A stretch of DNA of 64,000 nucleotides from Impatiens glandulifera (GCF_907164915.1 NC_061868.1:28329819-28393818), one strand, 5' to 3'. Shown: positions 9,216-20,861, counted from the first letter of the stretch. Notes: generated by a model not told the origin, from the sequence alone. Program-made: numbers and translations.

Positions 9216-11556
9216 ATATCCTCACCGGCTCCAACAAAAATTCTCCCCCAACATTTGCACCAAAACCCAATATTTGCACCAACTCCCAACAAAAATCTCA
9301 TACATCATCAAGTTTCATCTCAAAAAGTTAATGCAGTCCAATTCAAACGAGAGATTCCCACATCAAATTCTATTACAGTGTTACCGGACTTACATCAACT
9401 TCTCGAAATTAAATATTGAAAATAGGTTTCCGGTAAAAAAAATTGGTACCTTTCGGGTTAAATGAGCGATTTGTTTAATGCTTCATCTACTACGATATTG
9501 TTTTTACTAATTTCCCGAACATTAAACATGAATAAGTTTGTTATCAGATAAATAAAAAATAAAATAAAGGTTTTTTATAATTAGATCTGAAAAATATACC
9601 ATGATCTAGAGTTTTGAGTTGGGAGAAGATTTTTGCAAGAGAAAGTTGAGAAAGAGAAATAATTTGAAGATTAGTGTTTGGGATTTAAATTATACGAAAT
9701 AATATTTTTTCTCTCTTCTGCACATGTGGCAAGCCAAATCGGATTCATCGTATTGTTTTTGCTATTTGTATCCTTGTAAATTAATTAAGCGAGAATATAC
9801 TCAGATTCATATGAAAACAAATATTAATTTCTACATGTTTACTGCACTCTTTAATTCATAAATATTAAAAAAATTATTTATTATATCACTTACAAATATT
9901 AATTTCTTTTATATCAAATATATTTTTCTCTATTTCTATTTTCATATTTTCTAGTTTAGTTTTTACTTTTTATTCTCCCTGTATTTATTAACTAAATCAT
10001 TATTGGTCAAACCACTATACAAATTTTGTGTCATTACTATTGCATTTGATTGTTTTGTTCATTAATTCCTCTTAGGAGAAAAAGGAATATGCATTTTGAT
10101 TTTGATTAAAAGAATTGTGGGTTATTTTGACTTTTCAATGTCTTCTTGGGAGATTAAGAGGAGTTGCATCCCCTTAATCACACCAAGTACATTAAGTATG
10201 AAATTTTGAAAGTTGATTTATATTGAATTCCATAAAGTTTAAATACTTTATCTTTTATTCTTCAATTGATCATAATAAGTTTCAACCTAAATTCTATATC
10301 TTGAAACTAAGCCAACTTTGGAGCAATTTTTTAAAACTAAGTCAATTTTAGAGGAACTATATGATTATTGAAATAAACTTTCAAAAAGTTCTTTTGTTGC
10401 AAAATAAAAAACATCATAAAGTCATAAGAATATTTGTAGATTTAGATACAAAACATATTTGTAAATTTTAAGTTAAAAATATATATAGTTGTAAAACAAT
10501 GAAATATTTAGATGTAAAATAGGTTAAAAAATAATTTCAAATAAAAAAGACAAAAGGAGTTGCAAAATGTTTTAGACTAACTATGTCACTTATTTTCGTT
10601 ATTCATTTTACAACTTTTCTAGTAATCGTATTTGTGACGCATTTTTTTTATTTGAATTGTCCCATTAAGGTCTTTTTTTTCATTTAGCTGATAATTGACT
10701 GGAGATGTGTGAAAATGATATTTGTGTTCCTGCCTTGACTTCGCTCCGAACACTAAAAAAAACATTTTGGAGTAGAACGGGAGGGCGATGATAAACGCAC
10801 TTCCTACTCAATTGTCATCACTGAGCACGAGAACTTATATCTTTATAATCATGAGTTTGAGTCTTTACCCCCAAACCATTTATAAAATAAAAAAAAATTA
10901 TTATCAAACCGGCCACTAGGGGAGCTCAAGTTGCAAGATTCGAAACCTAAGAAACTAAATGTCCCAAATTTGATTCTAATTCAAAACGTCTTAAATTGAA
11001 TGAGATATCATAACTTTAAGATCATGCTTAAAATTTATTATAAATTTTTAGTTGAAAAAAAACTTCTATAAAATTTGTTCAAGTTTTCATTGAAAATTTT
11101 GTTTTAAGTTTTTCTATTGAAAAAAAAATTCATATTACAAAACTCAGTGATATATATATATATATAGGAAAGGGAACAATAACTCCATTTTTTGTTATTG
11201 AAATACAAATGTCAAAGCAATTGTTGATCCATCCATATCAAACAAAGTCAATAAATACATATAAATATGTGTATATAGAGAGAAATATAATAGAGCTGTA
11301 AAGTAGAAATCTCTTACAGGAAAGTCATAGTAAATGAATTTATTGCAAGTTCAACTAGATATATAAAATTGATCTTCAGTAATTTATGCTCTGTTCAACT
11401 TTGATTATTTAAATTGATTAATTTTAAATTTTGATATTATGAGAAAAGTCAGCTGTTCAATGTCAAGATGAGAAAGAGTCAAGAAGAGTTGACATTCCAT
11501 TTATATACCTTTCATGGAATTAGAAATTATAGGTAAGGTAGTTGAATACTATAACA

Positions 11557-11588
<32 letters not shown>
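9216..11588. other. AT-rich intergenic DNA, no gene seen
   Basis: No frame resembling a protein was found on either strand. The stretch contains short homopolymer runs, a TA run at 11148-11166 and a longer TA run at 11558-11581. 9216-9420 has a CA-rich leader-like stretch (ccaacaaaaattctccccca) that could be the edge of the upstream element. Confidence 0.6.
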
Positions 11589-11589
11589 T

Positions 11590-11672
11590 TAAACAATTTA
11601 AAGTGATTTAGCGATTAAATGGTTCACATCTCATGTTTAAGACCAATGTTCGAATCCTAATAAATATTAATA
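11590..11672 (+). mobile_element. SINE-like tRNA-derived head
   Basis: Contains an A-box-like tagcgattaaatgg (11609-11622) and, about 25 bases on, a B-box-like tgttcgaatcc (11647-11657). This spacing fits the internal RNA polymerase III promoter of plant SINEs. The body and tail are too diverged to set ends, and no target duplication was found. Confidence 0.42.
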
Positions 11673-12880
11673 ATTAGTGTATCGCCAACTTCGTCTTGGA
11701 TGTCATTTTTGTATGGATCGTTTAAAAATTCTCACTTTTCGAGGGTTTCCCATTTCAGTTTGAATACACAAATTTTGATCTCTCCCGCATGTTTTTTTCT
11801 TCTTCTTTATGTCTTCATCAACAATGAGAACACCGTAGTTTTCCCAATTATTTACGAATGCGAATTCCGTCTTGTATGTCCTTTTTATCTGCATTGAACT
11901 CACTTTTTGAGGATTGTCTATTTCAGATCAAATACGCAAACTTTGAATACCTCTCACACCATGCTTTTTTTTCATTTCCATGTCTTCATCAACAATAAGA
12001 ATATATTAGTGTCCCAATTATTTGGGAGTTAAAATGTCTAAGCTTGATTAAGAATTTATTTTAGTCACGTGTATTTTATTTTAATTTTATTTAATGTATT
12101 TTATTTTTAGTTTATAATATTTATTTGAATTATTTAATTTAGTATGTTTAATTTTAATTATATTTATAAAATTAAATAAAGATAAAATATATGTGTTATT
12201 TTAATATTTATGTAATAAATTTTATTTTAATATTTATATAAATTATTTTATTTTAATATATAAAAGTTATTTTAATTAATCTTAATTATATATATTTTAT
12301 ATTTATAAAATGAAATAATTAACGAGAGTTTAGAAAGAGAAATATATATTAGTGGGTAATTATTGAGTTTAGAGATGGAAGCTGTATTTTGGGAGAGTGA
12401 ATGAAAATGTGGATATTTTAGAAAGAAATAAAAGATGAAAGGAGTTTTTTTTTGAAAATAAAATAGGACAACGGACATTTAACTATTTAACTATTTAACC
12501 ATGTGCATAATTTGATACCTCACTACCAGAGATAGAATGAAGGTTAGGATAAACATGGAATGGATCCTCAAGTTGTCGGAGGAGTTAGCTTAAGGATGCT
12601 AAGCTAGTAAATACAGACATCCCAATATTTTACTTTATAAAAAAAAATTAAATTGAACTGTTATCAAAATTTTATTATTTAGCATGAACTTTGACACAGA
12701 CATTTGTATACCAGATCCCTACAATTAGGTACCTAAACTATTCTGAAGGGAGATGGACTTAGGCATTCGTGTCTAAAATGTATTGCATGTCCAATGGCAA
12801 ACATATTAGACAAAACCATATGAAAAGTTGGATTCATAATTTTTTTCATCTCATTTTCCATGGTAATATGGCATGACATT
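11673..12880. other. AT-rich intergenic DNA
   Basis: 11690-12010 contains two diverged copies of a segment (ctcacttttcgagggtttcc / ctcactttttgaggattgtc, each followed by catgttttttt and gtcttcatcaacaat), about 200 bp apart. 12050-12330 is a TTTTAATAT-rich block. No coding region is supported. Confidence 0.6.
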
Positions 12881-12885
12881 TTGTT

Positions 12886-12891
12886 TTTATT
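12886..12891 (-). terminator. Polyadenylation signal candidate for the ZIP exon
   Basis: AATAAA on the minus strand about 120 bases beyond the ZIP stop codon, a normal 3' UTR distance. Confidence 0.4.
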
Positions 12892-13010
12892 ATGTACTGA
12901 TATTGTGAATTATACATGGGCTCATCCCTCATCACAAGAGACTAATTAGCCCTTAAAACACAGATTGGGAAGTTAAGTTACACCAAAGTTATTATTTCAT
13001 ACACAATCAA

Positions 13011-13346
13011 TCAAGCCCATAAAGCAATAGAAGACATTAATACAGCTCCAAGAAAAAGTGCAAAATAGGACATCACTTGGAGCTTCACATTACAAATAAT
13101 TCTCTTACTCATAAAATATGCTGCAATCAAGTCAACAAGTGACATATATATCAGAATCCCAGCCGATATAGAGTCCAAGATGCCCTCGATAACTAGGGCT
13201 CTTGGACTGTTATGGTTGTAAGAAGTGGCGATGCCTATACCCAGAGCGATCCCTGATGGGGTTGTTAGGGCGAAAAAACATGCCATTATGGTTGCCTTGA
13301 GATTCTTAAACTGGGCTTCGTAAATACAGCCTCCTAGAGCAAACTC
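13011..13346 (-). pseudogene. ZIP-family metal transporter, C-terminal exon only
   Basis: The minus-strand frame gives [20 protein letters not shown], then [20 protein letters not shown], later [20 protein letters not shown] and [14 protein letters not shown] before the stop. This is the end of plant ZIP zinc/iron transporters: the last four membrane helices, including the GI..G metal-path helix. Family proteins are about 330-360 residues; only about 110 remain. Upstream of GGC the sequence turns into unrelated minisatellite, so the start and the histidine-rich loop are missing. The exon itself has no stop and keeps a family-like end and polyadenylation signal, so the loss is recent or only the last exon was moved. 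No other ZIP exon was found in the window. Confidence 0.85.
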
Positions 13347-13376
13347 ATTAATTTTGCGGTTAAAATGGGTACGAGG

Positions 13377-13608
13377 TTGGAATTAGTGGTTGGTTTCACA
13401 AGCATTTAAAAGTGTGAGATCACGAGATGAAGGTCGGGTGGTGGTTAATGGTTGGTTTGACGTTGAATAAAAGATTTGTGATCAATTGAGATTGGTTGTT
13501 GATTTGTTGAACAAAGGGTAAAAGAGAGATCGACCAAAATTGATGAGTGGTTTGTTGAGGAATAAAAATGTATATGAAAAAGTGTGAGTCACAAAATTAT
13601 GGTCAGTG
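13377..13608. repeat. Minisatellite, left half (split by copia)
   Basis: About 85-100 bp units built on ggttggtttg, gaataaaa, atatgaaaaagtgtgagtca and gatgaaggtc. The same units continue at 18705 after the copia element. Confidence 0.8.
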
Positions 13609-14154
13609 TGATAGAGAAATCCAGAATAAAAACACCTGTTTAGCAATCCAGAAATAGACAAGTTACAACAAAGGCCTAACAATTCTTTTTCCCCTTCTGT
13701 ATAATCAAATAGGCAGCCAATTCAATTGAGGATCAAAAAATCAAACAATCAAAGAAACAGAGAGCAAGACACCAAAATTTTACGTAGAAAACTCAAATTA
13801 GGTAAAAACCACGGGACACTTCGGTCACTTAAATCATCCACTATATCAAATGGGTATACAATGCTGTTCAATACAAGCCTAGAGATAATCTAATAAAAGT
13901 TATCAAGTAACCTCATCCTAACTTGTCATTCACATACATTATCATCATCACTAAAAATGGCTAACCAAATGGAAAATAGATAAAGGAAATTATAAGAAGA
14001 ACATGTTGCTTCAATGGAGGAATTGCTGTTTTAATGGAGGAAGAGGGAGAGAAAACAAAAAACCAAACTATTGTGTTTTTTTTCTTTAATTAAATATGCC
14101 CTAATGGGCTTTATTAATTTGTCAGGCCCAACTGCCAAATGAGATGACCCAATA
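13609..14154 (-). repeat. 3' LTR of the copia element
   Basis: Starts tgatagagaaatcc and aligns along its length to 18189-18704. It ends aata where the other copy ends aaca, so the terminal CA has mutated. It contains an extra short segment near 14010-14030 absent from the other LTR. Confidence 0.9.
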
Positions 14155-14164
14155 AATCTCCCCC
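14155..14164 (-). promoter_or_regulatory. Polypurine tract of the copia element
   Basis: Minus strand reads gggggagatt directly before the 3' LTR, the expected plus-strand primer position. Confidence 0.8.
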
Positions 14165-14165
14165 G

Positions 14166-15757
14166 TCAGCGCAACTTTGCGGGCTCCAATAAACTCGCTC
14201 TCTCCCGACAATCTTCAAACTTGTCCTTAGGCAAGGACTTCGTAAACATATCGGCACCATTCTCACTTGTATGAATCTTCTTCAAGTTCAGCTCTTTTGC
14301 CTCAAGAACATCACATATCCAATGATATCTCACGTCGATATGTTTGGATCTCGACTGAAAAGCTGAATTCTTTGAGAGATGAATGACACTTTGACTGTCG
14401 TAAAACAAAGTGAACTACTCTTGCTTTTGTCCCAACTCTTGTAGGAACTTCTTCATCCATAACACCTCTTTACATGCTTCGGTAACTGCAATATACTCAG
14501 CTTCTGTAGTAGACAAAATAATACACTTTTGTAACCTTGACTACCACAAAACAACACCGCTTGTAAAGGTAACCAAAAAACTTGATACGAATATTCTTGA
14601 ATCAACATCACCCGCCATATCAGTATTTGTAAAGCCTTCCAAAATAGGAGTATCACTTCCAAAGCATAAACGTGCTTTCGAAGAGCCTCGAAGATATCTA
14701 AGAATCCACTTAACAACCAACCAATGTTCTTCTCCCGGGTTGGAGAGATACCGACTAACAACACCAACTGTGTGTGCTATGTCCGGTCTTGTACATACCA
14801 TGGCATACATAAGACTACCAACTGCGGAGGCATAAGGTACATTCTTCATTTCATTTCTCTCTTTCTCACTTGTAGGACATTGTTTAGAACTCAATTTGAA
14901 ATGACCTGCAAGTGGAACTGAAATCGGTTTTGCATTTTTCATTGCAAACCTCTCAAGTACCTTCTCAATGTACTTCTCATGTGATAGCCAAAGTGTTTTG
15001 TTCTTTTTGTCTCTTGTGATTTCCATGCCTAGGATCTGCTTCCCTGAACCCAAATCCTTCATCGTAAAAGACTTGTTCAAATCCCTTTTGAGCTTCTTAA
15101 TATTCACAATATCTTGCCCAACAACAGCATATCATCAACATAGAGAAGAAGAATAACATAATCATCAACACCGTATCTCTTGATGAAAATACAATGATCA
15201 TAAGTAGTCTTACTTTACCTATTTGCTTCCATAAAGGAGTCAAATTTCCTCTACCATTGTCTAGACGCTTGCTTGAGCCCATACAAGCTTTTCCTCAACC
15301 TGTAGACAAGATCTTCTTTACCTTTAACTTTGAAACCCTCAGGTTGTTCTATATAGATCTCTTACTCCAAGTCACCATGGAGAAATGCAGTCTTCACATC
15401 TAGTTGTTCAATTTCCAAATCTTGACTAAAAGCCAATGCTAACACAACTATAATGGATGACCTCTTCACAACCGGTGAGAATATCTCTTCAAAATCAATC
15501 TCATTTTTCTGTCCAAAGCCCTTCACAAGCAGTCTTGCTTTGTATCGAGGTTGTGAGCTATTCTCTTGATGCTTCAACTTGAATACCCACTTGTTCTTCA
15601 AAGTCTTCTTTCCTTTCGGAAGTTTCACCAAGTCATAAGTCTCGTTCTCTTGCAAGGAATGTATCTCTTCTTGTATTGCCACCGACCACTTATTCTTGTT
15701 TTCATGAGACAATACTTCGTGATAGGTTTCTGGTTCTCCCCCGTTAGTCAACATCAC
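14166..15757 (-). pseudogene. Copia reverse transcriptase and RNase H
   Basis: The minus-strand frames begin with WSVAIQEEIHSLQENETYDL, then KWVFKLKHQ, YKARLLVKGF, QLDVKTAFLHGDL (RVT_2 pattern). A YVDDMLLLGK motif survives at about 15118-15150 but in a different frame from its neighbours. Then follow MKDLGSGKQILGMEITRDKK and the RNase H part: FTNTDMAGDVDSR, SQSVIHLSKNSAFQSRSKHI, and ENGADMFTKSLPKDKF near the end. Frameshifts lie near 15110, 15290-15360 and 14410-14540. The frame ends at the polypurine tract. A typical plant copia pol C-terminus, not functional here. Confidence 0.92.
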
Positions 15758-15817
15758 ATACTCATTGGGAGGATACCTACTAGAAGGTTGTTGTTGCCTA
15801 CTAGATCTTCTAATATG

Positions 15818-17125
15818 TTAATCATCGGATGACTCTAGAGAACTATCATCATCTTGTTCAGCTTCCTCTGTTGGCTCAGCATCAACTATATGAGTCTCAT
15901 CAACCTCAACTTGGGCATTTTCCACATCATTGGGCTGTGATTGTGGTGTACGAATCCTACCATTATCGGGGTAATTCCTTCTCCATAGACTTCGGCTTTT
16001 CTTTTTTCTCAAAGTCTTCAATGGTCTGATCTTCAAAGAATACCACATCTCTTCTTCTAATGAGTTTCTTATTAACCGGATCCCAACATTGGTACCCAAA
16101 TTATCCGTGGCCATACCCAATAAAGATACATTGTCTCGTCTTGCTATCAAGTTTAACCCTCTCATCTCAAGGAATAGGAACAAACACTTTACAACCAAAA
16201 ACTCTCAAGTGATCATAAGAGATGTTTTTACATCTCCAAATCTTTCTGGAACGTCACCATTTAAAGGACTTGAGGTCGAAAGATTTATCAGATCAACCGT
16301 TGTCTTCATTACCTCTCCACAAAAGGATTTTGGAAACTTAGCATGAGACAGCATACACAAAATTCTCTCAATGATAGATTTGTTCATCCTCTCTACGACT
16401 CTAATCTGTTGAGGTGTTTTTGACACAGTCTTCAAAAGCTTGATCCCATAACTTTTATAGTATTCCACAAATGGTCCTCTATATTCGCCACCATTGTTCG
16501 AACGAACACATTTCAACTTCTTCCCAGTTTCTCTTTCCACTTCAACATGAAACAACTTGAAGTAATCCAATGCTTGATCCTTAGTCTTCAAGCAATAGGC
16601 CCACACCTTCCTTGAGCAATCATCGATAAAAGTGATGTAATAATGAGCACCACCTAAAGTCAAGGAATCCATTGAACATATGTCTTTGTGAACCATATCT
16701 AGGATATTGGGATTCCTAGATGGAGAGAAACTTTTGAAGGAAACTCTACGTTGCTTACCAACTAAGCAATCTGTGCATGTCTTCAAATCTGTGGACTGTA
16801 AGCCCTGAAGATCGATTGTCTTGGAGAGAACTCGCATGTCATTCTGACTTAAGTGACCAAGTCGCTTATGCCAAAGTTGTGCTAAACAATCATTAACTGC
16901 ATTTGATTCTCCCCCATAAGACTTAGTCTCTATCACATAAAGAGAACCGACCTTCTTTCTTTTATCTATCACCAAAGACCTCTTAGTGAGTTTCCATTTT
17001 CCTTCACCAAAGTAACTATGATAGCCCTCATCATCAAGAATACTAGTAGAGATCAAATTCATCAGAATATCGGGAATATGTCGAACATTCTTCAAAAGTA
17101 GCTTGCACGAAGTGTTAGTATCCAA
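15818..17125 (-). pseudogene. Copia integrase (GAG-pre-integrase and core)
   Basis: The pre-integrase zinc region reads LWHKRLGHLSQNDMRVLSK, then TCTDCLVGKQRRVSF. The core has VHKDIC (first Asp), FIDDCSRKVWAY, then VRSNNGGEYRGPF and VVERMNKSIIERI. The second catalytic Asp normally lies in a SDNGGEY motif; here it is Asn. The third position (Glu in VERMN) is kept. The C-terminal part (15818-16198) is read in a shifted frame and runs into an acidic linker (EPTEEAEQDDDSSLESSDD). Confidence 0.9.
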
Positions 17126-17129
17126 ACAG

Positions 17130-17440
17130 ACATCTCCTTTTCAACAATCTTACACGTAACACGGTTTCCCAACGTCACTGAACCAAACTGTCCACTAGTG
17201 TAAGAAGCAAATATATCTCAACGATTGGTGACATGATAAGAAGCTCGCAAGTCTACCACCCATTGTGTATCTTGAGAAACAAGATTGATACTATCATTGT
17301 CGTAAATAATATCGATGTCGTTACCACCCACATCTGCAATCTTGCTACTTCCATCTTGCTTATTCTCCTTTTGTTCCCGCTTCAAAGATTTGCACTGATA
17401 CTTCTTGTGTCATGGCTTGCCACAATAATAACATGTAATC
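17130..17440 (-). pseudogene. Copia zinc knuckle and protease remnant
   Basis: A CCHC knuckle (CYYCGKP, a stop, then HKKYQC) lies near 17385-17430. The protease site reads WVVDLRASYHVT at about 17228-17262, where the family has DSGAS; the catalytic Asp is kept but Ser-Gly is Leu-Arg. Further stops follow. Protease cannot be active. Confidence 0.8.
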
Positions 17441-18139
17441 TCAGCTGGATGTTCCCCGTGACATGTTTGAACTACCACTGCGATTCTTTAGAGTTTTACT
17501 TTTACTTTTACTTCTACCCCTTCTCTCGGTCACGAACACCTGACTTGGAGTCGAGAATCCTTGTTTTTTTCTTCTAGCCTCTTCATTCAACACGCTTTCT
17601 TTCATCATTTTCAAAGTGAGCTTACCTTGTGGAACAAAATTGGTAATTGAAACTACAAGTGTCTCCCAACTATCAGGTAGGGAATTAATCAAACACATAG
17701 CATGAAGTTCATCATCAAATATCATTCCTATCCCAGCCAACTCATTTAGAATCCCCTAAAAAGTATTTACATGCTCAGACATAGATGGCCCATCTTGATA
17801 TTTCAACGAGCAAAGCTTCCTAAATAGAAATGCTCTATTTTGAGTGTTGTTCTTCTCATACAGATCACTCAAAATAGTCCACACTTTATGAGCATTAACT
17901 TCAGTAGCTATATGCTGATACACACTGTTGTCAACCCATTGTCTGATTTTACCAACTGCCTTTCTGTTCAGCTTCTTCCAATCTGCATCTGTCATAGCCT
18001 CTAGTTTACCTTTATCACCCAAAATACTGTCTTTATAATCATAATTATACAATAAGTCCTCCATCCTCGACTTCCAAATTGTGTAATTGGTAGCTGTGAG
18101 TTTGATCATCGTGCCATTACTACTCAACGATTCTTCCAT
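17441..18139 (-). pseudogene. Copia gag (UBN2-type)
   Basis: ATG at 18139 opens MEESLSSNGTMIKLTATNYT, then RMEDLLYNYDY, RQWVDNSVYQHIATEVNAHK and SLKYQDGPSMSEHVNTF. A TAG then interrupts, and the same frame continues GILNELAGIGMIFDDELHAM and LINSLPDSWETLVVSI. This is the capsid-like gag of plant copia elements. The stop falls where the family usually has Gln after the F, a CAG to TAG type change. Confidence 0.9.
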
Positions 18140-18174
18140 TTGAATTATACAAGAATCACCACCAAACGAACTCA

Positions 18175-18186
18175 GCTCTGATACCA
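18175..18186 (-). promoter_or_regulatory. Primer binding site, initiator tRNA-Met type
   Basis: Minus strand reads TGGTATCAGAGC two bases inside the 5' LTR. This is the standard primer site complementary to the 3' end of plant initiator tRNA-Met. Confidence 0.92.
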
Positions 18187-18188
18187 CT

Positions 18189-18704
18189 TGATAGAGAAAT
18201 CCAGAATAATAACACTTGTTTAGCAATCTAAAAATAGACAAGCTACAACAAAGGCCAATCAATTCTTTTTCCCCTTCTATATAATTAAATAGGCAACTAA
18301 TTCAATTGAGCATCAAACAATCAAAAAACAGTGAGCAAGACACCAAGATTTTATGTGGAAAACCCAAATTAAGTAAAAACCACGGAACACTTCGGCCACT
18401 TAAATCATCCACTATATCAAATGAGTATACAATGCCATTCAATACAAGTCTAGAGGTAATCTAATAAAAGTTATCAATTAAACTCATCCTAACTTGTCAT
18501 TCACATATATTATCATCATCACTAAAAATTGCTAACCAAATGGAGAAGAGATAAAGAAAATTAGAAGAAGAACCTGCTACTTCAATAGAGGAAGAGGGAG
18601 AGAAAACAAAAAACCAAATTGCTGTGTTTTTTTCTTTAATTAAATATGCCCTAATAGGCTTTATTAATTTTTCACGATCAGCTGCCAAATGAGCTGACCC
18701 AACA
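18189..18704 (-). repeat. 5' LTR of the copia element
   Basis: Starts tgatagagaaatcc (plus-strand reading) and ends aaca before the cagtg duplication. 30 bp shorter than its partner. Confidence 0.92.
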
Positions 18705-18940
18705 CAGTGGATGGTTTGCCGAGGGGATAAAGAGACATATTAAAAAGTGTGAGTCACAAGATGATGGTCAATTGGGGTTAGTGATTGAGTTTGACGAGAG
18801 ATAAGAGATGTGGCATCAATTGATGTCGACTAAGATTGGTGGTTGGTTTGCCGAGGAGATATAAAAGTCATATGAAAAAGTGTGGTCACATATGATGGTC
18901 AATTGCGGGGTTAAGTGTGGTGCCGAGAAGATACAATATA
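18705..18940. repeat. Minisatellite, right half (split by copia)
   Basis: Continues the units of 13377-13608: ggtttgccgagg, gataaagagacatat, aaaaagtgtgagtcacaaga and gatggtcaattg occur twice with changes, the second copy near 18829-18910. Confidence 0.82.
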
Positions 18941-20120
18941 TGTTAACATTAAGTTTAAGATTAAACTTAATTATTTCAAACTAAACAAATTTTAAATTAT
19001 TTAGATTTGAATAATATTAATTTTATTTAAAATATTTATAGATAAATAATATTTTGTATATATTTTTATCTTTACACATGGAAGGATTCATGTTTGTTAT
19101 CTTAAAATCACTATATTATAAGTGTATTATAAGTTTTTAAAAATAATAAAATTTTAGTAGATTTTTTGAAGCTTAAACTATATTATAACCTTTACATAAA
19201 TTCGACTTAGTCTCTCTCCTATACGTTTTATTTAGTATATAAACAAACTTAGCTAGCTGCCTCTAAGAGAAGTGTGATCAAATATATTGATTATTCATTC
19301 ACCTTGTTCCGTAGGAAATACTAAGCTTTTAAGTAGAATTTTAGATATAAATTCAACACATATTTCCATAATTTCTATGCATAAGTTGATAAGTTCGAAA
19401 TTACATGGTTTGGAGAGGAATACCTGTTACGTGTGAACTAAGTGAGGCATAATGGTTTCGTTGGAGATAAGAGACCTACATGTTGCTCCTATAGTTACTC
19501 CACACGAGCCCGGTTAAATGTCCTTACCCTTCGACTGCTAGGACAAAAGGACTAGGGGTTTGATATTGATAGTGTATTTTTATCAATAACTTCAAAAGTT
19601 ATCTTTATTGGTTCTCTCTTAATTTCTTTCCATAAAACAATTGTTTAGATATACATATTTTGTTTTGTGTCTCTTTGTTATTATTATTATTATTTTATCA
19701 AAACTTTTGGCCTAAATATTTAAAGAGATATACATTTTTTTTTATAAATCTGTCCTTAATTAACTTTTGATTATATATTATATTATTTCATAAATAAATA
19801 ATATATTCGATAAAATCTTAACACCATAAATAAACTATTTAATTATTTATTATTTATTTTATAAATAAATAATATTCTTTTAAAATCTTAATTTTATAAT
19901 TAAACCCCTTTAATTATATATATATAATTTTATTTTATAAATAAATAATATATGTTATATTTATTAATAATCAACTATAACTTCATTTGATATAATTCGT
20001 CAGCTCTTATTGTGTGACGTCGTAGGATTCAATTATAATATATATCTATTGGTTTTACCCTATTGATTGTAGCAGTACGACTCGTATTCTTTTTTTCATT
20101 CTTATTAGTGAGGACTCCTC
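18941..20120. other. AT-rich intergenic DNA
   Basis: 19735-20000 contains three diverged copies of a 70-90 bp unit built on ataaataaataatat and aaaatcttaa. 19400-19600 is less AT-rich and carries cacacgagcccggttaaatg, possibly an old element, but nothing can be named. Confidence 0.55.
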
Positions 20121-20128
20121 TTATAAGC

Positions 20129-20377
20129 ATGACGACTGAAATAAGGTCCATATTGACAATTTTACTAGTGGTAATGATAGTTTTTTCTCAAGTATCCTCT
20201 GTTCATGAAGGTCGGCCATGTTCACTCCCCAGCTCGAGCTCCATCTCCGGGCACTGTCCACACGTTGCGGCGACTGTTGAATTTGCTCCTCATGCAATAC
20301 TATTTTCCTTATTTGTCTTTATCTTGTGTTTCTTTAACTATGAACTATCTGAATTCCTTTTTCTTTTTTGGGCTTGA
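20129..20377 (+). CDS. Hypothetical small secreted protein (82 aa)
   Basis: ATG at 20129 opens MTTEIRSILTILLVVMIVFS, then QVSSVHEGRPCSLPSSSSIS, then GHCPHVAATV, and ends with a hydrophobic tail (ILFSLFVFILCFF). The first 27 residues have signal-peptide form: short charged start, hydrophobic core, small residues before VHEG. The layout resembles plant peptide-hormone precursors, but the mature part has no motif I can name, and the hydrophobic tail may be read-through in a shifted frame. AT-rich DNA upstream offers no clear TATA box at a fixed distance. It could be a degraded peptide gene or a chance frame. Confidence 0.3.
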   Translation: MTTEIRSILTILLVVMIVFSQVSSVHEGRPCSLPSSSSISGHCPHVAATVEFAPHAILFSLFVFILCFFNYELSEFLFLFWA

Positions 20378-20393
20378 CATTCCTATATGTTAA

Positions 20394-20738
20394 ATAAATT
20401 CAATGTTTCCATGCTCTCTGAAACATTATTTCACTCATTGTATGTTGTTACCTTAACTATGTTTTAATTTGCAGTGACTTTTATTAAATAGTATTAATTG
20501 TCTAAATTGAGTGTTATATTAAAATCATTCTACATTATCATATATATTATATATTCATCAGTTTTACAATATCATTGTTTAAGAACGATTAGTACTCGAT
20601 ATTGGTTATATATAAGATATAATTTATAAGAAAATCTAACTTGTAAAATGATATAAAAAGGTATAAGTTATATATGTTATCAATGTTTTTGATTTAAAGT
20701 GTAATGCATAATAAAAAAGGAAAATACTTTTTAACCTT
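20394..20738. other. AT-rich intergenic DNA
   Basis: No frame or element seen; ends at the MULE-type terminus at 20739. Confidence 0.5.
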
Positions 20739-20850
20739 GGGAAATTTAACGAAATAACCCTTAAAATATGACAAATTTCAAAAATAACCTAGTCTCATAA
20801 TTTTTTACAAAAATAACATTTTGGGCCTGACAAATGACCCATTTGTCCTT
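20739..20850 (+). repeat. MULE-type terminal sequence, unpaired
   Basis: Begins gggaaatttaacgaaataac, close to the Pack-MULE terminus gggaaattggacgaaatga at 1193, and continues with repeated aaaaataacc/aaataaccc words and gacaaatgacccatttgtcc. As in the 1193 element, it is followed by a pyrimidine tract and then GC-rich DNA. No inverted partner was found to the right, so the element is truncated or its other end has been replaced. Confidence 0.5.
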
Positions 20851-20861
20851 AATATATTTTT

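Larger units (their letters stand above)
13609..18704 (-). mobile_element. Full-length Ty1/copia retrotransposon, inactive
   Basis: LTRs at 13609-14154 and 18189-18704 begin TG and (right copy) end CA. The element is flanked by an exact 5 bp duplication, cagtg, at 13604-13608 and 18705-18709. Minus-strand order is gag, protease, integrase, RT, RNase H, which is copia order; the tRNA-Met primer site and a purine tract are next to the LTRs. By eye the LTRs differ at roughly one base in ten over the first 200 bp, so the insertion is old. Stops and frameshifts occur in every domain and catalytic residues are changed in protease and integrase. Confidence 0.95.

Noticed and set aside
12520..12610. 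Less AT-rich segment with ggaggagttagcttaagga, checked as a tRNA or SINE
   Set aside because: No clover-leaf or paired A/B boxes could be drawn.
14410..16346. Many plus-strand frames of 60-140 codons
   Set aside because: Shadows of the minus-strand copia pol region.
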